This document shows positions 36,701-42,883 of a stretch of DNA of 64,000 nucleotides, in pieces. The DNA lies in contig NZ_JADGEW010000016.1 in the NCBI RefSeq assembly GCF_016744155.1, forward strand, positions 1 through 64,000, read 5' to 3'. Source of the DNA: Amphritea sp. (GTDB taxonomy: Bacteria > Pseudomonadota > Gammaproteobacteria > Pseudomonadales > Balneatricaceae). The position numbers and the translations under genes are program-made. Under the pieces are notes generated by a model, which made no database searches, was not told the DNA's origin, and was given only the letters and a program-made list of their open reading frames with translations. Position 1 is the stretch's first letter. The number at the start of each line of letters is the position of its first letter.

Positions 36701-37150
36701 AATAGCAAAGTCGATCAGCTGAACGTCTTCGGTTTCGGGTAACCAAAGGATATTGTCCGGGGATAACTTTTTATGAATAACCCGTTCACTATGCAACCGG
36801 CCCAATAGATCGCAGAGACAGATCACCATGGGTAATACCTGCTCCCAGGGGTAGCGCTTTTTCTGCATCATCTGCCTAAGGGAAAGGCCGCCCCGGTCAG
36901 GGAATATGAGAGTTGTCTGATTATCAACACTGTTTAGGGGTAGTGGAGCAACAACTCCCTCAATATCCAGTGAGCTAAGTAACTCATATTCATGTTCAAA
37001 ACGGCCGATATCTTCAGGGGTTGTTGTATTTCTGTTGAGTTGCTTAATGATGACCGGTTGAAGGTCATTGTCCCGAAGAGCGCGACTGACAGTACAGTGT
37101 TTGCCACGGTGAATAATTGTCTGGATCTGAAAGCCCGGGAAATGCTTCAT
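30764..37150 (-). CDS. Giant hybrid sensor kinase: kinase-like domain, AAA ATPase, GAF, PAS, HisKA, HATPase, REC, Hpt
   Basis: 2128 residues from the ATG at 37150, three bases after the stop of the response regulator gene. Domains in order: Ser/Thr-kinase-like (1-270); AAA/STAND ATPase with Walker A GYAGIGKSS at 328-336; a long helical, TPR-like region (about 600-1300); GAF (about 1333-1475); PAS (about 1490-1600); HisKA with phospho-accepting H1629 in SHEIRTP; HATPase with GGTGLGLAI; REC with D1916; and Hpt with H2070 in AHQLAGASANFG. The kinase-like domain reads HKKLSPDN where active kinases have HxD, and DFA for DFG. It probably starts a phosphorelay ending on the adjacent OmpR-type regulator and, by position, controls QHNDH system 1. 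The signal is unknown. Confidence 0.9.
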   Translation of the reverse strand: MKHFPGFQIQTIIHRGKHCTVSRALRDNDLQPVIIKQLNRNTTTPEDIGRFEHEYELLSSLDIEGVVAPLPLNSVDNQTTLIFPDRGGLSLRQMMQKKRYPWEQVLPMVICLCDLLGRLHSERVIHKKLSPDNILWLPETEDVQLIDFAISTRLTREQASWNSQQLSIDDLQYMAPEQTGRINRHIDYRSDFYSLGVVLYEMFCGRPPFRGEDRLQLIHCHIAKQPKAPNDINPALPEMLSRIILKLMAKDASERYQSSFGISEDLKNCLNCWNQQQDIPLFNLARKDISEHFSVPQRLYGRAAIIQKLRNSFDHRAAQSQELILITGYAGIGKSSLVHELRHYIHEQNGRFISGKFDQFRRNRPYSGIFLALQGLIRQLLTESDQDISVYRDLICKALGQSAHTLISLVPELELIIGKPLTSQRLSIFEEQNRFSLLVKALISAFATPETPLLLFLDDLHWGDLASFNLISSLCEDGDMSNLLIVSSYRDQAVGHSHPLALTINRLKQGNCRISEILLEPLNNTQTTRLIADTLRTEPQHCTELAQICMEKTQGNPFFLIQLLYSLHDEGLISFHQNRWQWDETKIQSREMSDNVIDLMVSKIQKLSNESQKTLQMAACIGSPFDLNTLSIVLEQSESDTTENLMDAVREGLLIPLDINYASSSGLTFDRHRFRFIHDRIQQAAYSLIPENLRQELHLKIGRLLQQRVSNKHKIPVFEVTNHLNSARNLIESEDELIELASLNCQSGIQALDSAAFDAAQEYFQTGIELLSDDRWQQHYDLTLTLYTSGTEAAYISSQFEQMNYLIDQVIENSNNILDQVKVYEIRIQSHVARNQFEQAMQVALQVLRMLGVELPVKPSKRQIWQGVLRTQWLLHRRNREQILEAKPMQDPYDLAALSILASMFGVVKFSSSALRPLVMAKEVELTLTRGLTAHSSMAFAGYGGILCGTYSAINQGYALGKIAMELDQRQPNRLIHHRTSSLFDTYVRHWKEPLNLSLESLLDGHQQALDCGDIEWGSYCLAAWIQFSFNQTNNFAELKPTIENHTACLRQYGQKQSTQYSLLALQAIDNLLGNSDDPTRLFGDFFNQQLLDEIHQEDHRTAICLYHYHSATLCFIMGDYQQTHHHCETGSPYLPHIGGTFTAPCFESIIALSQIALIPETSILQQSQKLKKARQILRRFKRWARHCPENHQHFAYLLQAELYRVNRHFSKAMDFYDNAIDAAQKNHFYLQAALAREMAGRCYLEWDKQNIARTYLNEAWNGYLHLQLKPKLHQLQTQYPELFGGRNLSEKNNNTLVSVDQAEHFSNQQLDTISVIRSSQAISDEIVLEKLLGRLMALALESAGAQRAILILKEKGNLYIEAETVLERAPQFFNSLALDDSTTLPVSIVHYAARTKEIVVLSDAHRHEMFMQDSYIRKHKPRSLLCMPILYHGELTALLYLENNQSRNVFDPSRMETLQILSAQAAISIENAKLYSSLEHSEQEFRSLFENTVEAIFRASAQGHFISANPALAELLGYRNPEEFLNTITDIGSQCFINSQDLHQFLNLLSDDNRVTGFETEWQRRDGSPVNVSISARRELDDQGKPVYYEGSLTNITERKAKEQAQLNLQKSEAASQAKSEFLATISHEIRTPMNGILGMAQLLEKGHLLPDQQQQVKAIYQSGQTLLSILNDVLDFTKAEAGQVELDQAPFSVSQVLDELELMLRPMMLEKHLSFELNILDPLPDTIFGDRRSLGQVLMNLCANAIKFTQQGFVKISVKCTLTAESATISFIVDDSGIGIPEESHHRIFQHFSQADSSITRRYGGTGLGLAISKKIVELQQGQIGFSSTEGHGSQFWFSIPYVLTSADQSDTPAVSAPKPGHPLHILLVEDTVINQLVAQGLLESDGHQVDIAENGYTALQKHNQNNYDLVLMDIHLPDMDGMETTRRIRAHLSPKKANIRVIALTASITEAEINNYHAAGIDAVVGKPLQYKELQQLIGKHNTILGTSNPVITIPVEEKSDKKAISSTRNDAPLLDQHLVDQHCSMLGRAKFTKLIDQLQQQCEQLTDKIEEARLQRNDRECRNIAHQLAGASANFGLLALSLKSKALEEENEAVTVSTNEELKNLLGISLKELRQHTQQDNSDS

Positions 37151-37153
37151 CAA

Positions 37154-37876
37154 TTATCCGATCACGCCGGCAAACATGTAGCCGGCTCCATGGGCGGTGA
37201 GTATGAAATGGGGATCGTTAGGGTTGTCATAAAGTTTACGTCGTAGCCTGCCTATCAGGACATCGACAGACCGATCATTTGGCGTCCATTCACGATCATG
37301 AATCGCATCCATTAATTGATCCCGGCTGAGTACCTGTCCACGACTGGTAATTAATGCATGGAGGAGCTTGTATTCTCCTTCGGGTAAGCGCTCAGATCCA
37401 TCTTCAGGGCTTTCCAGTAATCGTCGACTACAGTCCAGCGTCCAGCCCTCAAATCGGATTAATCGGTTAATTGGGCTTTCCGATGATGGGGATTCATCTG
37501 TGACCCGCCATAACAAATTTTTAGCTCTTACCAACAATTCGCGGGGGTTAAATGGCTTAGTTACATAATCATCAGCGCCGAGCTCCAGACCCACGATACG
37601 ATCAATTTCATCCCCTTTACTGGTGACTAAGATAATCCCCACTTTTGAATGGGTTCTGAGTTCGCGGGTTAGGGTAAGCCCATCTTTTCCAGGCAAATTG
37701 ATATCCAGCAGCACCAGGTTGATATTTTCATCTATAACCCTTTGAACCAGGCTTTCGCCATGATCGGTTTCACTTACCCGATAACCTTCGTTTTCGAAAT
37801 AACTGACCAGCAAAGAGCGGGATGCAAAATCATCCTCTACGATTAAGATATGTGACTGTTCAGTATGAGAGATCAT
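37154..37876 (-). CDS. OmpR-family response regulator
   Basis: 240 residues from the ATG at 37876; a TTG at 37885 is an alternative. The receiver domain has the acidic pair E14-D15-D16, phospho-acceptor D58 in LLDINLPG and the conserved lysine in TKPF. The C-terminal winged helix (about residues 140-238) has the GEYKLLHALI and RSVDVLIGRLRRKL elements. It forms a two-gene unit with the giant hybrid kinase, which overlaps it in frame spacing by only three bases. It is divergent from qhpA copy 1. The 59-bp element with 10-bp-spaced TTACAT repeats in the shared intergenic region, and again upstream of porin1, is its likely target; this is inference. Confidence 0.9.
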   Translation of the reverse strand: MISHTEQSHILIVEDDFASRSLLVSYFENEGYRVSETDHGESLVQRVIDENINLVLLDINLPGKDGLTLTRELRTHSKVGIILVTSKGDEIDRIVGLELGADDYVTKPFNPRELLVRAKNLLWRVTDESPSSESPINRLIRFEGWTLDCSRRLLESPEDGSERLPEGEYKLLHALITSRGQVLSRDQLMDAIHDREWTPNDRSVDVLIGRLRRKLYDNPNDPHFILTAHGAGYMFAGVIG

Positions 37877-38217
37877 GGTCTGCAACTATTAATGTGATTT
37901 TATAATTCCAATGCCTTGAGTCTAGCAAGCAGTTAGACCCGATGACAGTGATCCTAAATAAAAGCTTACGTGGATAGAAAACTGTAGAAATTCTTTATCA
38001 GACAAAGGCTTATAACGATGCTGATGCAGCGTTCGTTACATCCTGTTACATTAACAAACAACTTAGCACAAATTCCCAGAAACTCATTTACACCGGGCCG
38101 TTAGGTTAGTGTAAGTCGGAAAACCGGCGAATATAAAAATTAAAGATGAGGGCCTGCATCTGTTCTGGTTTATAGCGACAGATGCTGCAAAGAAAATTCT
38201 TACAGGAGTGATTGGCC
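37877..38217. promoter_or_regulatory. Divergent promoter region of the response regulator gene and qhpA1
   Basis: A 341-base non-coding region holding the second copy of the 59-bp shared element (38036-38094). I searched it for GG-N10-GC sigma-54 spacing and found none, in contrast with the qhpA2 promoter. Confidence 0.55.
38036..38094 (+). promoter_or_regulatory. 59-bp element shared with the porin1 promoter region (copy 2)
   Basis: Gap-free alignment to 27596-27654 as described there. TTACAT occurs at 38036-38041 and 38046-38051, ten bases apart. It lies 123 bp before the preferred qhpA1 start and about 160 bp from the divergent response regulator start. Confidence 0.65.
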
Positions 38218-39813
38218 TTGAAAATTAAGAAATCCAAGCATGCACTGCTTAGTGTTAGTGCACTGGCTCTGATGGGGACTATGCTGACCCCTGCGGCGTC
38301 TTGGGCGACGGATGGTGAGACGCTGATTCAGGAAAAATGCCTGCTTTGTCACACCAATACCGGTAACCCTGAAGCGCCATATTCCAGAATAAGCCAACAG
38401 CGCAAGACCCCTGAAGGCTGGCATATGACGCTTAATCGTATGCAACGTATGAATGGTCTGGTGATCTCTTCTGACGAGGTTCAGGCTGTTATTAAGTATC
38501 TTTCTGATACACAGGGACTGGCTCCCTCTGAAACCGCACCGTTTCGTTATGTACTTGAGCAAAAGCCAAATGTAGTTGAAGAGGTTGACCCGGCGTATGT
38601 TGAGATGTGCGCGCGCTGCCACTCTAATGCTCGTTTTGGCTTGCAGCGCCGGACACTGGGTGAATGGCAGCTACATGTAAATACGCATATGGCGATTAAT
38701 CCGACGACTGAGCTGCATGCGCTGGCACGGGACCGGGATTGGTATGACATAGCCTATAACGATGTTGTGCCGAAATTGGCGGTTGATTATGCGTTCAATG
38801 ATCCCGCCTGGAATCAGTGGCAAGCAAAGGTTAAGCCTTCGCTGAATGGCAGCTGGAGCGTTGCGGGCTTTATGCCGGGCAAAGGTGATTACAGTGCTGT
38901 TCTTCAGACTAAAGAGACGTCTAAAGATAACTTTAGTGTTTCTATGAAGGGTCATTATGCCGATGGTACGCCATTGCAGGGCGAGGGTAGTGCAAAAGTA
39001 TTTGCCGGCTACGAATGGCGTGCAAGCCTGACAATTGATGGTATCAAGATGCGCCAGGTGATGGCGGCCGCTGAAGATGGTTCTTCTTTGTCAGGTCGGA
39101 TGTATCAGAGTGCTCATGATGAGATTGGTGGTGAGCTGACCGCCGTCCATGGTAGTGCTGTCGTTGCGTTGTCACCGTCAGCCATAAAGCAAGGGCAGCA
39201 AAAGGAGATCACCATTATCGGTGCTGATCTTAAAGGCAGTGTGAGCCTAGGCAACGGTGTTCAGGTAGTTAAAGTCCTCTCCCGTGATGCTGATAGGGTC
39301 GTGGTCCTGGCAAAAGCGACAGGTTCAGCCTCTGTAGGTATGCGTAATGTTTCGGTCGGTAAGGCTAAGGCCAAAGCACAACTGGCTGTTTACGATGAAG
39401 TTGCTGCCGTTCAGGTATTGCCGAATGAATCTATTGCCCGAATTGGAGGTAATGGAGGGAATATTGCGAAGATGCAATCGACCTATCGTGCATTGGCATT
39501 CAGTGCTGGTAAAGATGGACAGCCAGGTACCGCTGATGATTTGCGCTTGGGCTATATGCAGGCCCTCTGGTCTCTGCAAGCTTTTGATGAAGCGGCAGAA
39601 CATGAGAAAGACCTGAAATACGCAGGCTCAATTGATGGCAATGGTGTGTTTACACCGGGCGATGCCGGTCTCAATCCTGAACGTAAGTTTTCCACCAACA
39701 ATGTGGGTAATCTGAAAGTGATTGCTCAGGTTCTGGATGGTGATAAAGCGGTTGAGGGTGATGCGCATCTGCTGGTGACTGTGCCTGTGTTTGTCAAACG
39801 CGCAATCCAGTAA
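38218..39813 (+). CDS. qhpA: Quinohemoprotein amine dehydrogenase alpha subunit (diheme), system 1
   Basis: About 531 residues with a signal peptide (1-30, ending ASWA). Two covalent heme c sites are CLLCH (41-45) and CARCH (131-135), followed by the three beta-rich domains of the family. The alpha subunit receives electrons from the cysteine tryptophylquinone (CTQ) in the gamma subunit and hands them to a soluble electron carrier in the periplasm. The preferred start is TTG at 38218, nine bases after AGGAG; the in-frame TTG at 38212 is too close. The same GGCCTTGA context occurs at the start of the second copy. It is the first gene of qhpA-qhpD-qhpC-qhpB-qhpF-qhpE-qhpG. Confidence 0.93.
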   Translation: MKIKKSKHALLSVSALALMGTMLTPAASWATDGETLIQEKCLLCHTNTGNPEAPYSRISQQRKTPEGWHMTLNRMQRMNGLVISSDEVQAVIKYLSDTQGLAPSETAPFRYVLEQKPNVVEEVDPAYVEMCARCHSNARFGLQRRTLGEWQLHVNTHMAINPTTELHALARDRDWYDIAYNDVVPKLAVDYAFNDPAWNQWQAKVKPSLNGSWSVAGFMPGKGDYSAVLQTKETSKDNFSVSMKGHYADGTPLQGEGSAKVFAGYEWRASLTIDGIKMRQVMAAAEDGSSLSGRMYQSAHDEIGGELTAVHGSAVVALSPSAIKQGQQKEITIIGADLKGSVSLGNGVQVVKVLSRDADRVVVLAKATGSASVGMRNVSVGKAKAKAQLAVYDEVAAVQVLPNESIARIGGNGGNIAKMQSTYRALAFSAGKDGQPGTADDLRLGYMQALWSLQAFDEAAEHEKDLKYAGSIDGNGVFTPGDAGLNPERKFSTNNVGNLKVIAQVLDGDKAVEGDAHLLVTVPVFVKRAIQ

Positions 39814-39873
39814 GTGAAGCTGATAACAACTGCCAATTGTCGTTGTTGCTGATATAAAGAAAAGAGGTTGATT

Positions 39874-41307
39874 ATGGGATCTTTAACTCTGGTAAAACCC
39901 AATCTGCATCTCGTAGATGTGGCGGAACGACGGATGTTGTTCCATGTGCCAACCAGCAGTTTGTTTGAGCTGGATGATTTGGGTCGAGAGCTTATCGAAC
40001 TGTTCTCTTCGGAAGCAGAGGTGTCTGCACCACAGATCCGTGAACGGTTTGATGGCCGGTTCAATGCCGGTGATGTAGTGGATACTCTGGAAGAGTTAAA
40101 GACGCTGAAGATCATTGCCGAAGCGGGTACCTGGGCTCAGATTAATAATGAGCCTCAACCGGTGAAACAGTTTCCGTTGACCACCATCGTATTGAATACC
40201 AATACGGGTTGTAACCTCAGCTGTACTTACTGCTACAAAGAAGATCTGACCACCCCATCTAAGGGTGACAAGATGAACTTTGATACAGCGGTTAAGTCGG
40301 TGGAGATGATGCTAAAAGAGTCTCCGGACCAGCGTCAGTACAATGTGGTGTTCTTTGGTGGTGAGCCGCTGACGAATATGTCGTTAATTCGTAATGTTGT
40401 GGCTTATTGTGAAGAGCGTTTTGCAGCGCTGGAAGCAGATGTGAGCTTCACGATGACCACCAACGCTACCATGCTTACCGAAGAGCTGGTGGACTGGTTC
40501 AATGAGCACCGTTTTGGCCTGACTATCTCGATGGATGGGCCTAAGGCGATGCACGATAAGAACCGGATTACCGTGGGTGGCCAGGGAACTTACGATGTGG
40601 TTAAGAAAAAGGCGCAGATGTTGCTGTCTCGCTATACCGCTCGTCCTATTGGCTGTCGGGTTACTCTGACCCGAGGCATCACTGATGTGGAATCTATCTT
40701 CGATCACCTCTATCACGATCTGGGTTTCTCCGAAGTCGGATTTGGTCCGGTAACCTCTGGCGATATCACTTCCTTCAATCTCACCGCTGACGAAATGGTC
40801 GAGGTATTTGCAGGGATGAAGCGTTTGGGTCGCAAGTATCTGGATGCTGCGCTGGAAGGCAAAAACCTGGGTTACGGCAATATGCATATGCTGATGACCG
40901 ATATTCATGAGGGCAACAAGAAACAGCTGCCCTGTGGAGCGGGAGTCGGTTTACTGGCGGTGGATACCCAGGGCGGGATCAACCTGTGCCATCGGTTTAC
41001 TGGTTCTGATCAGCCACTATTTGGTGATGTCAGCGAGGGGTTGGATAAGCCGGCTCTGGCTGAATTTATTGAAACCCGTCTGGATCGAGCCGATACCGGC
41101 TGCGAAACCTGCCGTATCCGTAATATCTGTTCCGGCGGTTGTTATCACGAAAGTTACGCAAAATACGGTGATGCGACCGTACCTTCATACCACTACTGCG
41201 ACCTGTTACGTGACTGGGTCGATTTCGGTGTAGAAGCGTATACCCGCATCATGATAGAGAATCCGGGCTTTTTTGAAGCTCATGTCTCTCCTAGAAGGAG
41301 TGCTTAA
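39874..41307 (+). CDS. qhpD: QhpD, radical SAM maturase of the QHNDH gamma subunit, system 1
   Basis: 477 residues from the ATG at 39874, six bases after AGAGG. The radical SAM motif is CNLSCTYC (C113, C117, C120). A SPASM-like C-terminal region carries further cluster cysteines in LPCGAG, NLCHRF and [18 protein letters not shown]. QhpD enzymes form the three cysteine-to-Asp/Glu thioether bonds in the gamma subunit. An N-terminal peptide-binding-like part (1-95) probably docks the substrate. The stop codon abuts the ATG of qhpC (TAAATG), so enzyme and substrate are translationally coupled. A weak hairpin (39825-39847) lies between qhpA and qhpD. Confidence 0.95.
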   Translation: MGSLTLVKPNLHLVDVAERRMLFHVPTSSLFELDDLGRELIELFSSEAEVSAPQIRERFDGRFNAGDVVDTLEELKTLKIIAEAGTWAQINNEPQPVKQFPLTTIVLNTNTGCNLSCTYCYKEDLTTPSKGDKMNFDTAVKSVEMMLKESPDQRQYNVVFFGGEPLTNMSLIRNVVAYCEERFAALEADVSFTMTTNATMLTEELVDWFNEHRFGLTISMDGPKAMHDKNRITVGGQGTYDVVKKKAQMLLSRYTARPIGCRVTLTRGITDVESIFDHLYHDLGFSEVGFGPVTSGDITSFNLTADEMVEVFAGMKRLGRKYLDAALEGKNLGYGNMHMLMTDIHEGNKKQLPCGAGVGLLAVDTQGGINLCHRFTGSDQPLFGDVSEGLDKPALAEFIETRLDRADTGCETCRIRNICSGGCYHESYAKYGDATVPSYHYCDLLRDWVDFGVEAYTRIMIENPGFFEAHVSPRRSA

Positions 41308-41634
41308 ATGAAACATCTAAAGTCGTTTAATAAAAAAGCGAAAATGCTCGATCAGACTACTTCTCCGGATGAAGTAGAAGAGGTTGTAGCGATGCAGTCT
41401 GTTGTCGGCTGTACCTCTACTAATGATCCGGGCTGGGAAGTTGATCCTTTTGGTGGCCTGGGTTCGCTGTGTCAGCCAATGGAATCAGATCTTTATGGTT
41501 GTGCCGATGCCTGCTGGTGGCCCGCTCAGGTGCCTGACACCATGAGTAGCCAACCTAACTGGTCTATGGATGTATCCAAGGCTAATGAGGACTGGCGTAA
41601 GCTGGAAGGAATCTTTCCGGAAGAGCAGAAGTAA
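41308..41634 (+). CDS. qhpC: QHNDH gamma subunit precursor (CTQ peptide), system 1
   Basis: A 108-residue precursor. With a 28-residue leader ending EEVVA, mature numbering puts C7-E16, C27-D33 and C41-D49 (precursor C35-E44, C55-D61, C69-D77) exactly at the known thioether positions. C37-W43 (precursor C65, W71) falls at the cysteine tryptophylquinone site. QhpD forms the thioethers, QhpG oxidises the tryptophan, QhpE removes the leader and QhpF is thought to export the product. The amine substrate reacts with the quinone of this subunit. There is no Sec signal peptide. Everything required for function is present. Confidence 0.95.
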   Translation: MKHLKSFNKKAKMLDQTTSPDEVEEVVAMQSVVGCTSTNDPGWEVDPFGGLGSLCQPMESDLYGCADACWWPAQVPDTMSSQPNWSMDVSKANEDWRKLEGIFPEEQK

Positions 41635-41645
41635 CGGAGTAATTG

Positions 41646-42782
41646 ATGAATATTTCGAACATTTTTAAAACAGCCACTTTATTGTGTGCTGCAGGGGCTG
41701 TGACTCTGATGTCTGGCTGTGCTGCGAATCAGGCTGTGTCGGTCAATGGTATGGCTGCGGATGGGCATGAATACCTGTTGACTGTAACCCGCCCAAATCA
41801 GTTGCATGTGATTGACACTGAAACCAAGCAGGTTGTGCGCAGTTGTGATGTGCCTGGAACATTTGGCACCGGCGCGGTTCAGCCCTCTCCGGATGGACGT
41901 ATCGCCTATGTACTAACCAACGGTGCCGAAGATGTCTATGGCTTTGATATCACTAATTGCGATATTACGTTCTCTGCTAAGCAGTCCCAGAACGGTGTAA
42001 AGGTGAAAACCTTTATCTCACTGGCGATCAGTAATGATGGTAAAGAACTGTATACGGTGCAAAACCCTACCCGTAAGCTGAACGATCGTTATGAAGTACT
42101 TGCGCCACGCCTGGCCGTCTTTAATACAGCGGATGGTCTGGATGCAAAATCGGTACGGAATTTTCCGGTGGATCGTCGCATTACCAAAATCATGACCATG
42201 AAAAATGGCGAAGTGATTCTGGGTGGGGCTGACATTAAAGCGATCAATCCCGTGAACGGTGAAGTGCGAATGTTGAGTGCGCTGCAGAACTGGGCTCGCG
42301 GTGCAGACTGGATTCCGCCAGACGCGTTTGCCATGTTTACTCAGGGTGAACACGTTGGTGAATACATCATGCCGTACTTCACAATTAAGTGGAATGGCGA
42401 TCCGGGTGATATGGAACAGGCTGAGTTTTGGTGGGGCATGAGCCGTATCGATATTGCAACGGGTGAGGTTGATGAACGTGAAACAGTGCCTTTTGAGTTT
42501 ATTGTATTCAACTGGATTACTGATCCGAATGACAGCAATATTCTCTATGGCGCTTTCAATCAACTGTCTAAGCATGACCTATCGCAGAATAAGACTGTTG
42601 ATGTAATAGATCTGGATCATACCTTCTATAGCATCAATATGGACCGTAGCCGGACCATCTATATTGGTGGTACTTCAAGTGATATATCCATTCATAATCC
42701 GGATACGCTGGAGAAGATCGGATCGATCCAATTGACAGGTGATATGTCTACTTCAGATTTACGTATTGCACGACTACTTTAA
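41646..42782 (+). CDS. qhpB: QHNDH beta subunit (seven-bladed beta-propeller), system 1
   Basis: 378 residues from the ATG at 41646, six bases after GGAG; a TTG three bases upstream is less likely. The N-terminal signal ends in LMSGCAAN, which could be read as a lipobox, so membrane anchoring is possible. The rest shows propeller repeats such as LHVIDTETKQVV, YVLTNGAEDVYGFDI and LYTVQNPTRKL. In known QHNDH the beta propeller cradles the gamma subunit and helps form the amine pocket. System 2 has a counterpart without the cysteine. A strong terminator follows 51 bases later. Confidence 0.92.
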   Translation: MNISNIFKTATLLCAAGAVTLMSGCAANQAVSVNGMAADGHEYLLTVTRPNQLHVIDTETKQVVRSCDVPGTFGTGAVQPSPDGRIAYVLTNGAEDVYGFDITNCDITFSAKQSQNGVKVKTFISLAISNDGKELYTVQNPTRKLNDRYEVLAPRLAVFNTADGLDAKSVRNFPVDRRITKIMTMKNGEVILGGADIKAINPVNGEVRMLSALQNWARGADWIPPDAFAMFTQGEHVGEYIMPYFTIKWNGDPGDMEQAEFWWGMSRIDIATGEVDERETVPFEFIVFNWITDPNDSNILYGAFNQLSKHDLSQNKTVDVIDLDHTFYSINMDRSRTIYIGGTSSDISIHNPDTLEKIGSIQLTGDMSTSDLRIARLL

Positions 42783-42794
42783 GGCATGTAGTTT

Positions 42795-42831
42795 AGGGTT
42801 AACCCTTATGTTTGGTGTTAATGGTTAACCA
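42795..42831. promoter_or_regulatory. Pair of GGTTAACC palindromes
   Basis: AGGGTTAACCCT (42795-42806) and TGGTTAACCA (42822-42831) are perfect palindromes sharing an 8-bp core, with centres 26 bp apart. They lie in the 101-base gap before qhpF. A regulator site is possible; they could also be folding elements of the transcript. Confidence 0.35.
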
Positions 42832-42833
42832 CT

Positions 42834-42859
42834 AAGGGCTGTCGATGACAGCCCTTTTT
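42834..42859 (+). terminator. Terminator between structural genes and export/maturation genes of system 1
   Basis: A perfect 10-bp stem (AAGGGCTGTC with GACAGCCCTT), a GAT loop and five T. It lies inside the cluster, so qhpF-qhpE-qhpG are either expressed by readthrough at lower levels or from their own promoter. Confidence 0.85.
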
Positions 42860-42883
42860 ACGTTTGGAAATAAAGAGAAGCTA

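Noticed and set aside
42845-42883. Upstream ATG extending QhpF by 13 residues
   Set aside because: The ATG lies inside the terminator stem-loop and has no ribosome site; the ATG at 42884 fits better.
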